DNA of 64,000 nt, from NCBI GenBank assembly GCA_002964805.2, contig PUDQ02000020.1, positions 806,001 to 870,000 of the forward strand, given 5' to 3'. The notes beneath the pieces were generated by a model. It was not told the origin of the DNA, made no database searches, and saw only the letters and a list, made by a program, of their open reading frames with translations. Source of the DNA: Trametes villosa (taxonomy: Eukaryota; Basidiomycota; Agaricomycetes; Polyporales; Polyporaceae). Positions 11,515 to 23,423 of the stretch are shown in pieces; position 1 is the stretch's first letter, and every line of letters begins with the position of its first letter. Both the position numbers and the translations under genes were made by a program.

Positions 11515-13704
11515 CCTTGCGACGGAGACAGGGCGAATAAAAGGGAGGGGAAAGGGGGGTGGGGGAGGAGGATGGGGAGGAGAGGATCCAGCGGGAGGAG
11601 GAACGGGCGACGGCGGAGTCTCAACTGCCCCCTCCCGCCGGCCCTCCTGCCGCTTTCGGTCCCCACGCCGCCCGGGCGCCTCGTTCCACAACGCCACGGC
11701 ACACGCCCAGAGCGCGCGCGAACGCGGCGCGCCCATCGCCCCTCCGACCCTCTCGGAGCTCGATATTCAGCCTGAACACTCTGCGAGGACGTACTTCGGA
11801 AGGCGAGCATATTGTATCCCAAGAACGACGCGGTGGGGGAGGACACAGAGCCAAGCAGGAGGAATCCCTCCGAGGGCCAGTTCAAGCACAACGTTTGCTC
11901 ACAGGGGCTTCATTAGCGGTTATCTCGGCGCGGAAACCTCTCCAACTACACATGACAGACGCCGCCGCGGCTCGAGAACGTTGAGGAGGTTCCGCTCAGG
12001 GGACGAAAGTGGTACAGAACACGCACGAGCTGCCGTGAATGCTGGTGAAGCAACCGGCACTCGGATGTCTTTGCTGAGAAGCTCTCGGCTTGCTACTTCG
12101 AACGGGGCGCCGCTACCATAACATACGGCATTGAACCAGGCGCATACTCATACGCATCCCCCGCTTTTATATATTTCAACCCATACTACATCAGCAGACC
12201 TGTTAGTACGGGCATGACTGTGGACACGCAAAACCCAGGAGGTCAAAGCCTTGGAAGGCTAGCGGTCCGTGCGAGGACATACACGGAGTACGCGCACCGA
12301 AGCGTAATGTCCGTTCTTCGCCAGTGGATCCGAACGTTCGCCGCCATGAGAAACGGAAGTAGCAGCTGCGTCATAGAAACCGACCTGGCTATGGATCGCG
12401 GTAAGAAGCAACGCCACGCGCCTCCCGGACCGCGAGAGTGGGACGCGTGGTGGTCACGGTCGAGGATATGGACTTACTAGAAGGATCTCGCTGCCAATAA
12501 ACTCAAACAAGCTCTTCACGAAGGGGGCCTTGCGAGGTCGGGCACCGGCTGAGGGGAGGGGTCTTCGCGTGCCTTGTCATTATGGGAGCGTCCTGCGAGA
12601 ACGGGGCAATGATATCACTGGGCCGCAACGAGGGGCCAGATGTTCGGTCGAGCCCCGAGGCATGCCCGAGGTGGAGATATCCTGGTCAAAATCAAAGGTG
12701 AGCAGTAATGGACTGACGACTAGCGCCTGGCGACGAAGTGCTGACGAACGCTGTTGTCTCAGATTCTACTTACGAGCGAGGATATTGGACGCCATCGCTC
12801 AGCAGAGCAGTGCCCGCGAAATAAAGTGCAGTCAATGATTGGCGTTCTCGTGCTGCCCGTGCCGTCCGCGAAGGAGTACTCACGACCGTGTGTCCCGTGC
12901 TGCTGCCATATGCTCCGTGACAGGCCCACCGTCTGCAGACATGCCGCAATGCACTGCGCGGCGGCAGCCGACATACGCCGCAGAGCGCGGGCAGGTGGCC
13001 TACAGAAGTGCGTGAATTTGAAGCGGGGGCCTTACGCAACGCACCAGTCCGGAAAGCTCGGAGGGGGAGGCCACCGCTAAGGCTGAGGCTCAGGGCAGCC
13101 GAGTCGCTGAGCCGATTGCAACGCGACATAAGCTCCGTATAGTCAGCTTTTCTCATCATATGCTGCGTCTCCCGCGATGGCGTAGATAAGCTCTGGAGGA
13201 CTAAGCGCAAGGGCGGATGCTCAAGACATGAGGTGGGTTGGCGACAAGAATGGCCCCGCGAATGGGCGCAGAGGATCCAGACGAGTCGATGGTGGTTCGG
13301 AGGGACGGAGGAGGCGGACGGAGGGGAGGGTGGGCCGGCTCGGGGAGCTGCGCACGATGAGCGCGGGTCACGCCATCGTGACGGTGTGTGACCCACCGAG
13401 TCTAAGCAAGATCTCCTCCGGCGCCCAAGCCGCTCGCTGCTCACCAATCCGCCCTCCCGCTATTTGTAAACCGCCCCCCAGCTCATATATACATTCCGGC
13501 GCTCACCCAGTGCGCGCGACCACTGCTCCTCTACGCACGCCGTCCCGTCTCGCTCTTCCCGCCATCTGTCAGCACCCACTCTCCCACACTCGCCCGCCCG
13601 CGCACCCCTCGCACCCGCACAATTCGCGCACACCCCTGCACGCACTCGCACCCGCGCCCGCGCTCGCCCCTCGGACTTGACTCGACAGCCCTCGCGCGCA
13701 CGCT
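11515..13704. other. Intergenic, divergent promoters of CK1 and DsbA-like genes
   Basis: No supported gene in 2.2 kb. A polypurine/polypyrimidine stretch lies just upstream of CK1 (11,530-11,640). CATATATACAT at about 13,484 is a plausible TATA for the gene at 13,705. The reading frames present have no recognisable protein features. Confidence 0.5.
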
Positions 13705-14709
13705 ATGCAGCCAGGCGTAGTCTCGTTGGTGGTCATATCCGACATCGTGCGTCCCGCCTCCTATCCCGCGCTCCCGCACCGCTTCCGAAGCGCGCGCTGA
13801 CCCCCGCACTCTTCGGCGCACGCCCACAGATCTGCCCATGGTGCTACATCGGCCAGCGGGAGCTGCAGAAGGCGATCAAGGACGTCGATGACTGCGGTCT
13901 CACCATCAAGGTCGAGCACCGGCCGTTCCTCCTCCACCCGACCATGGAGGAGGGCAAGGCCATGGACAGGGCCACCTTCTACCAGGAAAAGTTCGGCGAG
14001 GAGAAGCTGAAGCAGATCAAGGAGATGGTCGGTGCGCGCGCGGAGGAAGTTGGTGTCGAAGTGTACGCCGCATTTCAGTGATTCTCGCATATGGGACCTA
14101 CGGCTGAACCACATACTCCCGCGACTGCAGTAGCTTCGAGGGCCAGCTCTGCCAGACGATCCGCGCGCACCGCCTCCTCCGGAAGGCCTACGAAATCGGC
14201 GGCCAGGAACTCCAGGAGAAGCTCCTGGACGTGCTCTACTACAACTACTTCACCGAGGGCAAGAACGTCGCCGAGTACGACTACCTCGCGGAACTCGCAG
14301 AAACCACCGGCGTCTTGCCCAAGGACAAGGTTCGCTGCGCGCTATAGCCTTGTGAGACCGGATGTCACTTAACCCCATCCGCAGGCCATCGAGTTCTTGA
14401 AATCCGACGAGTACCGCGCAGAGGTTGAGCACATGGCCAACGAGGCGCGCAAGAAGGGCGTCACTGGCGTCCCCTTCACCATCATCAACGGAAAGTGGGC
14501 TGTGAGCGGCGGCCAGTCGTCCGATGTCTACACCCAGGTGCGTACCCGTAGGCGTTTCTGGTTTGTCGTAAGCTGATTATTCTGGGCAGATCTTCCGCAA
14601 GCTGGCTGGCAAAGGGCCGCTGCACTCCCACTCCATCCCTGACGCCCCGAGCTGCTCCGACCATGCGTGCCCTCTGGCGAACGCCAACGCCGCAACCGTC
14701 AAGTCATGA
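13705..14709 (+). CDS. DsbA-family (FrnE-like) thioredoxin-fold oxidoreductase
   Basis: Five exons: 13705-13746, 13830-14062, 14131-14329, 14385-14537 and 14590-14709; 248 residues. The start MQPGVVSLVVISDI runs across intron 1 into ICPWCYIG, giving a CPWC active site (Cys16, Cys19) at the first strand-helix turn. A helical insert (QTIRAHRLLRKAYEIGGQEL, then LYYNYFTEGKNV) follows, then the cis-Pro loop VTGVPFTIINGKWAVSGGQ. This is the layout of the FrnE/2-hydroxychromene-carboxylate isomerase branch of DsbA, usually cytosolic in fungi, and no signal peptide is seen. The first exon ends inside the active-site strand. Confidence 0.92.
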
Positions 14710-15888
14710 CTCCGACCATACCTCGCGAACCGTCCCCTCCGATTCCCCCAAGCGTCAGCGACAACCACTCTCTACCTGCGCTATACCTACCCTTATTTGC
14801 CTCTGGCTCATGTGCTGTTGTACTCTATTATTTCCGCAAGGCCGGTATGTTTTTCACGGACCTATCTCATGACTTCCGGCGTGTTTCGTAGGCTGTGAGA
14901 GGCTATGTCATTAGTTTCTGTCTGGACGAATTCCGAGCCTCGGTGGTACTCAAGGGATACTAGCTGCGGCCGCGTGCCGCCGTGTCCTCGCGCACTGCTG
15001 CTCCTTCATGCGCCATCCCCTCCTCTCCCCATCGGTGTCTCTGCAACGCCGCTATAGCTAAGAAAATACGACCTGGAAGGTCTCTACGGCCTGGGTTGTC
15101 AATGCGCAGACCAACAAGCACGGGTAAATTTGCTCGAATATTGGGAGGTTTTCACTTGTTCTACTTTCCCGTTGTGATTCATGCCAATGCGTTCACTGTA
15201 CAGGTACTGTATCGATATTACTCCCTATTCCGGGTGGCCTACGACCGGGAGGTTCTTTTGCACAAGCATCGGCGATTCCTAGCGAGGAGGCACTCTCCTC
15301 TATTTTCCTCCAGCAAAGAAACTGTCGCTGAACATTGAATGCCGGACTACGTATCGGCTGGCTTGTTCGAGCCCACCACACAAGCCCGCACCAGCCCCCC
15401 GGCTTACCGAGCTGAGCTGAGCTTATATGCGGCAATACTTAGACTACCAGTGGCATAGCCCCGAGGCCTTGCGGTCGAGTGTGCTTATGCGACCTCTTGA
15501 TGTGACCGCGGCCCATGGCCCGAGCGAACCCCGGGCGGCAGTACGATTGCCGGCGCTTGGGAAGGTGCTGTGCGTGCGCCGGCGAGCCGGACTCCAATGC
15601 GTGGATGACGTCCTGACGTCACCGCGCGATGTGCGAGAGCGCGGCGCGGCTGCGCGCGTCCAGTTTTCGCCTCGACTGCATAAGACGGTGAGGCTGTCTC
15701 CACAAACGATGCGCACCCTCGCCCTCCTTTTCCCCCGCACTATCTCGCCCTGCGAACCGCAGGCTCGCCTGGCAGCCGCCATCGCCGTTCGTCCTAGCCA
15801 GCCCGCGCAGTCAGAGTCAGCCACACGATCACTCACACGACCTGCACACGACCTGTAATACGACCCCACTTGACACACGACCACGAAA
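14710..15888. other. Intergenic
   Basis: No supported gene. The last 200 bases, CA- and ACGA-rich, look like the leader of the membrane-protein gene. Confidence 0.55.
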
Positions 15889-17120
15889 ATGCTAGGCCTC
15901 TCGCATAATCATCACCACTGGTGGTACGTATGGATCCCGCTGTTTGGCTCGTTTATGTGGTTTGGTCAGTCCCAGTCTATATCCGTGTCTGCTTGTGTGC
16001 TGTGATGCTCATGTCATATCTTGTCAGCCACCCTATGGGCACTCCTCATTACATGGCTCGCCAGCGGCAGGCCGCACTACGTCTCGCAGGACGGTAGCAT
16101 AGCCTACATCTCCGATGTCGGCGCGGACATCCTCAAGCCGTTGTTCATCGTCGGCTGCGTTATCACCGGCCTGTCCTTCTTCCTCTCTTCTGCGATCGAG
16201 AGAACACTTCGGCACCAGGGCCGGTAAGTAATAGTCTATTGTATGCGCGCTAGCAGGTTTTTCTAACCACACTTCGATAGGTTGGTCGCGAACATGCGCC
16301 GCCGGGAGCGCGTTCTGGCCTCGCTCGCCGTGTTCTTCGCCTTCGTCGGGATGTGCGGGCTCATCCTGCTTTCCATCTTCGACACGAAGCGCTACACGAA
16401 GCAGCACCGCGTATTCCTGCTCGTCTTCATCGTCGGTGTCGGCTTCAGTGCCATCTTCACCGTCATCGAGGTATGTGGCTATATGCACCCAGTCGGACAG
16501 ATACTAGATACTGACATACTGCCTGTGCCCTTCGTAGTACCGCTGGATCAGCCGCGACTTCGTGGAGATTCGCAAACTGAAGACGCTGTACATGGTGAAG
16601 GGTATCATCGCGACCATCCTCATCGTGCTTGCGATCGCGTTCGCCATCACCCTGTTCCAAGCCACCGACCCCGGGGGTGAGCAGCCGTCAATTCCTATCC
16701 CCGAACTCCGACTAATTACTTGCACTCTCTTTAGCCATCATCGAGTGGACGATCGCCTTCGGGTTCACCTTCTACCTCCTCACCTTCTTCTTCGACCTGC
16801 GCATGTCCAAGGGCGTCCACAAGGGCGAGCTTTCGCGCCAGCGGCTGCTCGCGATGCAGCAGAACGGCCAGAGCATCGCCGCCGCGCGTGAGGCGAACCA
16901 GGGCGACGGCGCTATGCCCGACGGCTACAACGGCCACGGCAACGGCTACGCCAACGGCGCAGGCACGAACGGCTACCACGCGAACGGGACGGCCGGGTCG
17001 AACGGGTACCCCCAGATGGGTCAGGCCAACGGACCGGCGGCGTATGGAAACGGCCATGCACCCGTATCCTACCCTGCGAACGCGCGCGCTGCCAACAGGG
17101 CGAGTGCCGCATACCCCTAG
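15889..17120 (+). CDS. Frag1/DRAM/Sfk1 family membrane protein
   Basis: Five exons: 15889-15964, 16028-16223, 16281-16470, 16538-16676 and 16735-17120; 328 residues. Six hydrophobic segments are visible: the N-terminal WWYVWIPLFGSFMWF with ATLWALLITWL, ILKPLFIVGCVITGLSFFL, VLASLAVFFAFVGMCGLILL, VFLLVFIVGVGFSAIF, IIATILIVLAIAFAITL and WTIAFGFTFYLLTFFFDL. The SDVGADILKPLF block after the first loop and the DTKRYTKQHRVF loop are features of the Frag1/DRAM/Sfk1 family. Yeast Sfk1 works with the PI4-kinase Stt4 at the plasma membrane. The cytosolic tail of about 90 residues is a low-complexity Asn/Gly/Tyr-rich run (NGHGNGYANGAGTNGYHANG). Confidence 0.88.
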
Positions 17121-17454
17121 GCCGAAAAGCGCGAACACCGTCGCTTCCAACCCCTGATCCAAACGATATCTTCTTGGACATAATACTGTAGCAATATCCC
17201 GTACCGCATACCGCCGCCACTGTGTTAATATATAATGCTCGCAAGTACATAGACTGCTCACAAACGTGATACAATCCATCATCCTGGTAGTCCGTTCAAG
17301 TCGCGACGGCGACGCCATTACAACAAGCGCGATACCAAGGCGGCGCCCGTACACCACGAGGGCCTACGAGGGTGTTCGTCCAGGACGCTCGCGTGCTCCT
17401 GTAAAGATCGCGGCGGCGGTGCAAGCTCCGGGATCTGAGAGAGAGAGAGAACAT

Positions 17455-18145
17455 GCGATCCGCTGGGAGGCAGTCCTCCGCCGGACTCCGGCAGATTCCA
17501 GCAGACAGATGCTAGGACAAACAAAGGCGATTAGATCAGTGATTAAGCGCCATGTTCTGATAGATCTGAGCCCCTTTAAAACACTCTGTCTACCACCGGG
17601 GTATCCACTGGCAACAAGAGCTTGTAGGGAGCCTCAATAGCTCTACTATTACGCATAAGTAATGGCTGGCTTTGGCCAGGCCCCGGCGAATTTCCTTGAG
17701 CTAGTTTTGTGCCCAAACGTTCGTGGTGCCGGCGCCTACCAGAAGATAAGCTCGGATAAGTAGCGTACCGCGTAGTGTAGTGCATAGGCGTCTAAGGCGT
17801 GCCGGGTGCGTACTATACTCGAGCTTACTGGGCCAGATCGTTGGCCAGTACAGCGAGCATCCGGACGGCCTTGTACTTATTGGACTGACAGACCGGACTA
17901 ACCGCTGAGGCAGAGGCTTCTGAGACTCAGCATGGTAGGTTAATCTCGGCGCAGGCATTCGCAAGTAAGTATTATAAGTAAGTACTGTAACTGTTGATAT
18001 TTTGATGGCACTTCCCCATACGCGACGAGCGGCAGCCAAAAGGGGACGGAGGCCCAGGCTTAGCACAGGCTGTTTGGCTGGCTCACGTGGCCCGGGCAGG
18101 CTGCCGGAGTCCGGCGGACTGCCGCAGTCCCAGCGGATCCGATGC
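17455..18145. repeat. Inverted-repeat-bounded segment
   Basis: Bases 17,455-17,494 (GATCCGCTGGGAGGCAGTCC, then CCGCCGGACTCCGGCAG) recur inverted at 18,101-18,145 with a few substitutions and indels. About 600 bases lie between. Both arms have a GA-rich run just outside. No target duplication is evident and the interior has no transposase. It may be an old transposon remnant or a foldback element. Confidence 0.5.
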
Positions 18146-18819
18146 TTTGGAGAGAGAGTAGGGTTTTGATCCATTACGCAGTGCTACACTAGTTACACCG
18201 GACCCCAAGCCAGCTACTTAGGTAATACTAACGGATCGCGAATCCAACTTAGATAGCGCCCTACACTACTTGGTACACCTGGGCCCTGTGCGGTGCGAAC
18301 AGTTCGGCGGCGATGGGCTCGAACGTTATGCCAGGCTGTTTCACCCCTGTCGGGGAATGATCAGTCTCGCGGCTCTCGCTCAGTGTGGCAGGTCACAAGG
18401 GTGCGCAACAGGGGGCCCCACCATATGGTAGCCCTCTCTGCCTATCTGCGGCGGTCCTCCGCCATGTCGATACGACGAGCAGATATCACACACCTTGCGC
18501 CGATGTACGTCGTATAGGACGACCATCCCGAGGGCATTCGTCGGGGAGGGCCCGTATCAGGGGCCGCCTCGCCGGGCCCGTGTCAAGCACGGGGCCGGCA
18601 CTGTGGAGGAAAGGGGGTATCTCTTTGCAGAGCGTGAACGCGCACACCACGTACTCTGCGAGGGGCGGCATCGTGCTTCTCCCGCGGAGGAGCATGTCGA
18701 GGAAGCGGAGGCAGCTGCTGGGCCCTGGCAGCGGAGCCGTCCCGTCGGGGTACTTAGTACCTCTCCTTCCGCAGTGCTCGCGGGCATCCGAACAGGTTCG
18801 CGGGCATCTGAATCTCTCA

Positions 18820-18856
18820 GGCATCCAGTTTCCTGGGCATCCAGTTTCCTGGGCAT
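18820..18856. repeat. Tandem GCATCCAGTTTCCTGG repeats
   Basis: Two adjacent copies of GCATCCAGTTTCCTGG, within a longer run (18,780-18,895) where GGCATC/GGGCATC recurs about every 15-25 bases. Confidence 0.7.
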
Positions 18857-19018
18857 CCTCGCCGGAGGGCATCCATGTTAATGGGCATCGCCATGGGCGG
18901 ATGTGGACGGTTGAGCAACACCCGGGTCCATAGGCGCCGTCATCCACAACGCTGTCGAGCCATCCAGCATCGTCCAGCCATCCGTAGGCATCATAGACAT
19001 CCTAGCACCACGTAGCGT

Positions 19019-19060
19019 CCTTCACAGGACTTCCTGTACCTTCACAGGACTTCCTGTAGG
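19019..19060. repeat. Tandem 20-base duplication
   Basis: CCTTCACAGGACTTCCTGTA is present twice back to back, just upstream of the DUF6593 pseudogene. Confidence 0.85.
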
Positions 19061-19172
19061 GTGTAGTAGAGTTGAAATGGCCGCAAGCGGCGCCAGTTTC
19101 AATTGAGTTTGGCTCTTGCTCAACGTCGCGCGGGGACTCGAGATCTGAATCTTAGCACTCCCCGCGTCGAAC

Positions 19173-19560
19173 ATGTCCGCCTCTATCGCGCTCACGCTCA
19201 CGCTCTCTCCGGACGACCCGTCTAGTACGACGATCATCGACCCTGATGGCAAGGGGCGTTGGTGACCGCCTACACCGAACATGGCAAAGCCACCAGAATG
19301 CGGACGAGCAGACATTGACGTCGCTTTAGTGGCGGGACGTTCTCCACGACAAGATTACGCTAGGGAAGAAGCTTCACATCGCGCTGCACGACTAGCTACA
19401 TACCAGCGTGGCCCCGTTCTACCCCCAGGAGTGAGTGAACTCGAAGCGGGTGCTCGTAGAGTCGGAACGAGCTCACCTTCTCCTGCAGTGACGCGACGTC
19501 CCAAGACGACAACAGACGGGTGTAAGTACACCTTCGCCAGATACCGTGTGGACGGCGCCG
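19173..19560 (+). pseudogene. DUF6593 pseudogene (duplication copy B)
   Basis: It starts MSASIALTLTLSPDDPSS, closely matching the intact gene at 2786-2065. The frame breaks right after DPDGKG and hits a stop about 32 codons in. Degenerate remnants of the rest of exon 1 can be followed to about 19,430 in other frames, with a GTGAGTG donor at the homologous site and traces of exon 2. Exon 3 is missing. Orientation is opposite to the intact copy. Confidence 0.85.
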
Positions 19561-19639
19561 TTCCATGGATGGCCTGAATGTGTACGACCCAAGGATGGCC
19601 GAGACTCGGATACGGCCAACTGCCAGGCTCGGGGATGGT

Positions 19640-20625
19640 GGCGAGCCTATAGTAGGAAAGGCGAATATGTCTCGATCACGTGCGTGACGCGACGCGTGCG
19701 AACGCGTATCGCCTTGGTGGCTAGCGGCTGACGCGCTCTTGGTGAATGTGGCGTCGACCACGACCATACCCCCGACCGCGCGCAGAGGCTCTGAGGGGGG
19801 AAGGGCGCGCATATACGGGTCTTTGGCACCATTCGCGCCCAGTCACGCGCAGGGGAACTTGCGCGAGCGAGGGGGGAGGGCATGGTGGCGTTGGGCGAAG
19901 GCGTAGCTACGGTTCGGGATATCCGGATGTGCAGCGGATATCCGCCGTGCGATTGTTATCGCGAAGCTTCTGAACGATCTCGCCATCGTGCTTCTGAACG
20001 CTAGAAGGGGAGGACAATAGGCCAGCGTGGGTAGTCCAGATCGCAACGAGGCTGACCGGAATGTCGTGGCGGAGTGTGAACCGCACTCGTCCGAGTATAA
20101 GAGCACACTCCTCCCCCCGCCGCTGCTTGTCTCCTGCCACCGCCATCTGCTCTCAGCCCTGCTTCTGCGAGCCCCCCTCTCACCCTGCGGTCGTCCTCTC
20201 CTCCGCCCCCGAGGTCGACCTATGAGCGCTTCGCCACCGACCCTACCCCCGCCACCGTTAACGCCGTGGCGGCTGACCATGCTCATGTGTCGATACCATC
20301 CCCTCTTTGGCCCGCTATCGAAGACCTCAATGGCACAAATGAGCACACGCACACCCGCTAACCACCTGAGGATGGCTCACAGCTCCGGGCGGTCAGCCAC
20401 GCGAAATGGCCTGAAGATGGAAGGCCGACATTGGATCGTCGGGGACGACCGTATACTCAAAGATCTTGGGAACCCCACCGCGGCGCGGCGAACGGCTTTA
20501 TGCTGGAACGGGACTGCAGGGGCACCATGGCCGCTGCAATTTTCCAGCACGCATGATTACCTCAGAACGGTTGCAGAACTCCAGGTTATGGAAGCCGACC
20601 ATATGAGGTGGCCCGGCACTCTTCG
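19640..20625 (+). repeat. Inverted segmental duplication, copy B
   Basis: Homologous to the reverse strand of 170-1745. The TATA-like GAGTATAAGAGCAC (about 20,092), the doubled GGATATCC (about 19,918 and 19,938) and the GGCCTGAAGATGGAA block are kept. About 590 bases of copy A are absent at the junction near 20,390. Confidence 0.75.
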
Positions 20626-21524
20626 CAAGAACGGGTGGATGAAAGAACCGATATGCTCACCGGCACAGACAGGAACCAACGAGTCACCTTGCCAGCACCC
20701 ACGCATACTTACTTCCCATGCCCTCGGAAGATGAAGCCCGTTCCCGATTCGGAGGCCAGACTCATGCACTAACTTGCCTCGCAAGTGGGAGGGTTCCACA
20801 TGGGTGGCAGCGGCGGTTGAATTTCACTGTTGGAATGGTGTCGTCGAAGATCGCGCCCAGAAATTCGCAATATACGAGGCGGACTAGAAGGCAGTATGTT
20901 GATTATGCAAGTTTTTGAGCCTAAATGGGGCGTCAGCAGTCTCAGAGTACCGCAAGCCGGAGGAGGAGAAGTGTTGAGGAGTCTGTAGATGAAGACATAA
21001 ACTGGCCAAGACGCGTCGCAGTTGGTGCTGCCTACGAGGAACACCGCCGCCAGTCACCGATCACGACCATACGCTCAATGGGTTGTGCGCATCGTCAAGC
21101 GGTGTGCTCGCCGCGCACTCGCAACGCGGGCTTCCCATTACCCCGGAACACCGACGACGACTCGCGTCCGCTTGCTCCAACAGGTGACGCCCCCGATGCC
21201 TCCACCGCTGGGTCGGCGCATACTTTAGCGAGGCGTACAATATGTTGCGGAAAACATGAGTGCTTACCAGATCGCGCTCGTGAGCGGCGCAGAAGCGGTA
21301 TTGCGGATAGGCATCTAGTCTCGCTGACAGCTGCTCGATAGTCATTGAGCAGAACGAGACGGCGACAGTGCGCGGTCAATGATATTACCAGCATCCTGAG
21401 ATAGGCTGTGGGCTCGTCGTCTTCACACAATATACTCCGACTTTCCTGAGCATATCTCCTCGCGCTACCGCTCGTAGGTGCCACCAAGAAAGTCGAATAC
21501 ATTCATACAAACACCTTATGAGAG
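20626..21524. other. Intergenic
   Basis: No supported gene; it includes the 3' flank of the hydrolase gene. Confidence 0.55.
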
Positions 21525-22498
21525 CTACTTTGCCTGGACATGTGGCGGGTTAGATTCGGGGGGAATAACTTGACAAGGAGCATATAACTGACCTGCTCGG
21601 CGACGATCTTTGACGTCCACTCGTGGATGTAAGCACTTGTCTCCGCCGGTCGCTCTACCGCCGGGGTGTGTCCACATCCCTCCAAGAGCTTCACATCCAC
21701 CTCCTTATACACCTCCTTCGCCAGGCGAATGAGGTTTTCGTGCAAACACTGCTGGTCCGCCGTGCCTTGCACGATGAGCACCGGCAGGTGTCGCGCCCGC
21801 TCCTCCCAGACTTCGACTGGCTGCTTGCGGGTCATGTTGAGGAACCGCACGGTGCGCGGCTGCGAGACATACAACCCGAGCCACTGCAGCCGCTCGCGCA
21901 GTGGGAGAGGCTTCCCGGGAGCGGTGCAGGCGTCGATGAACGCTTCCGCCGCGCGCGAGAGGTCGTCGGCGTCGGTAGAGAGGAGGAGGGGGACCATGGA
22001 AGTGATGGACGGTGGGCAGCATTGCGGGTGATACCTAGGGATTGCGAGTATGCCTCCGCCGACGTAGAGGACGCCGGAGAGGAAGGACGGGCCGTACGCC
22101 GCGACGATGTCGACAACTATGGAGCCTGCGAAGACGTTGAAGGGTTATCTATAGCTCATAAGGGCCGCGACATGCGTACCTCCGAGACTCCATCCGGCGA
22201 GGAAAGGCTTGGTGACATCAAAGCCATCGCAGACAGCCTTGAAGTCCTCCGCGAAGCGCACCGATTCGTAGTACCCAGGATCGAGCGGTTTATCGCTCCT
22301 CCCATGGCCGCGCAGGTCGTACCGGACCAGGTGGAAGTCGCGGGCCAGGGCCGGGTCGGAGAACTGGTTGCCCCAGCCCAGTAGACTGCTCGACAAGCCG
22401 TGTATGAAGACGATCGTAGGCTTGGAAGGGTCGCCAGCGGATTCTGCATAGATCTGCGTGCCGTCTGCAGAGACGAAGATTCGTTCTTTGGTCGTCAT
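21525..22498 (-). CDS. Alpha/beta hydrolase
   Basis: Exons 22498-22180, 22125-21593 and 21533-21525; 286 residues. The canonical order is FIHGLSSSLLGWG (oxyanion loop), YDLRGHGRSDKP, the nucleophile elbow GWSLGG (Ser104, with intron 1 cutting the following Gly codon), VLIVQGTADQQ (acidic residue) and GCGHTPAVERP (catalytic His). It belongs to the general esterase/epoxide-hydrolase-like AB_hydrolase_1 group; the substrate cannot be read from sequence. There is no signal peptide, so it is probably cytosolic. The last coding exon is only nine bases (Ala-Lys-stop), reached through a well-formed intron with a CTAAC branch site. If that intron is retained, translation runs a few residues further. 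Confidence 0.92.
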
Positions 22499-23423
22499 GG
22501 TGTGGCTTGAATGTCGTGTGACGAGCAAGTGGCGGGTAAAGCCCTATATGAGGATTGACAGCGGTAATGATGGAGGTGCAACGCGAGGGCTCATCACTGC
22601 TGAGCAATGGGAGACCGTCCGGTCCCCGAGCGGCGGGCCATTTTGGCCGACATTATGTCAACTCTCGCCCGAAGTCCTAAGTAATTTGGTCTCTCCGGCT
22701 AGGACAGGGGTAGTCATAGTGGCGTACGAGATCAAGAGTGCGAGGCTGAGACGCCAGAAACCAGAGTGAGGCAGCGCCAGCGGGAAAGCATACGAGCCCA
22801 TGAGTACAGGCAGTGTCATTCTTGTCACATACGATGTATCAGCAACATACATAGTCGTCTCTATGGAGAACGCACAAGATCGCGAATTAGGTTTCAAAGC
22901 CATGGGCGTCCAGTTGCGCATAGACAGCCTCAATTTGCATGAACGCCATTGGTGTCAACTTGTTGTGCTGCCAGTTCCACCAGTCCGCAGAGTCAACCGC
23001 AAGATGAAGGGAGAGGGAAGTTCTAGGTGCAAGATATATATACAGAGAGAGGCCCTAGGAGCGTCGTGTAGCGAGTCAACGAGTAAAACGAAACGGCGAA
23101 GGACGAGTCGGCTTCAAAGGCTGGCGCGCTGGTACAGTAGCAAGCGCCTGCACGCCACGAGGCTAGCGAACGACGTATGCCCGTCCCAATATGGCTTGCG
23201 CTTGCCCATATCGGGCAGGCAAGGTCGCCCTCAAGTTCAACATACACCGCCAAACGACGCGAACGCGCTTCACGTGCAGCTTGTTTACAGGATATTAAGG
23301 TTCAGTCCGATCGCGTTTACTCGACGCGTTCAACATTATAAGTCCCCCGTCGTAGCCGCCCACGCCTCAGAAACCCCCACTTCCACTACCACCACCATCC
23401 CCTGCTGAACACCCTCGCTCAAC
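22499..23423. other. Intergenic, divergent promoter
   Basis: No supported gene. A hydrophobic reverse-strand frame at 22,658-22,933 was considered and not accepted. Confidence 0.5.

Larger units (their letters stand above)
17121..19172. other. Gene-poor repeat-containing interval
   Basis: No supported gene. It contains the inverted-repeat pair at 17,455/18,101, a GA microsatellite at about 17,438-17,451, repeated GTAAGTA at about 17,965, and small tandem repeats near 18,820 and 19,020. Confidence 0.6.

Noticed and set aside
12770..13447. 225-codon reverse frame in the CK1-DsbA spacer
   Set aside because: Arg/Ser/Pro-rich with no recognisable segment, no TATA, no intron signals.
22658..22933. 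Hydrophobic 91-codon reverse frame
   Set aside because: Isolated, starts at a non-ATG, and no family features; kept as intergenic.
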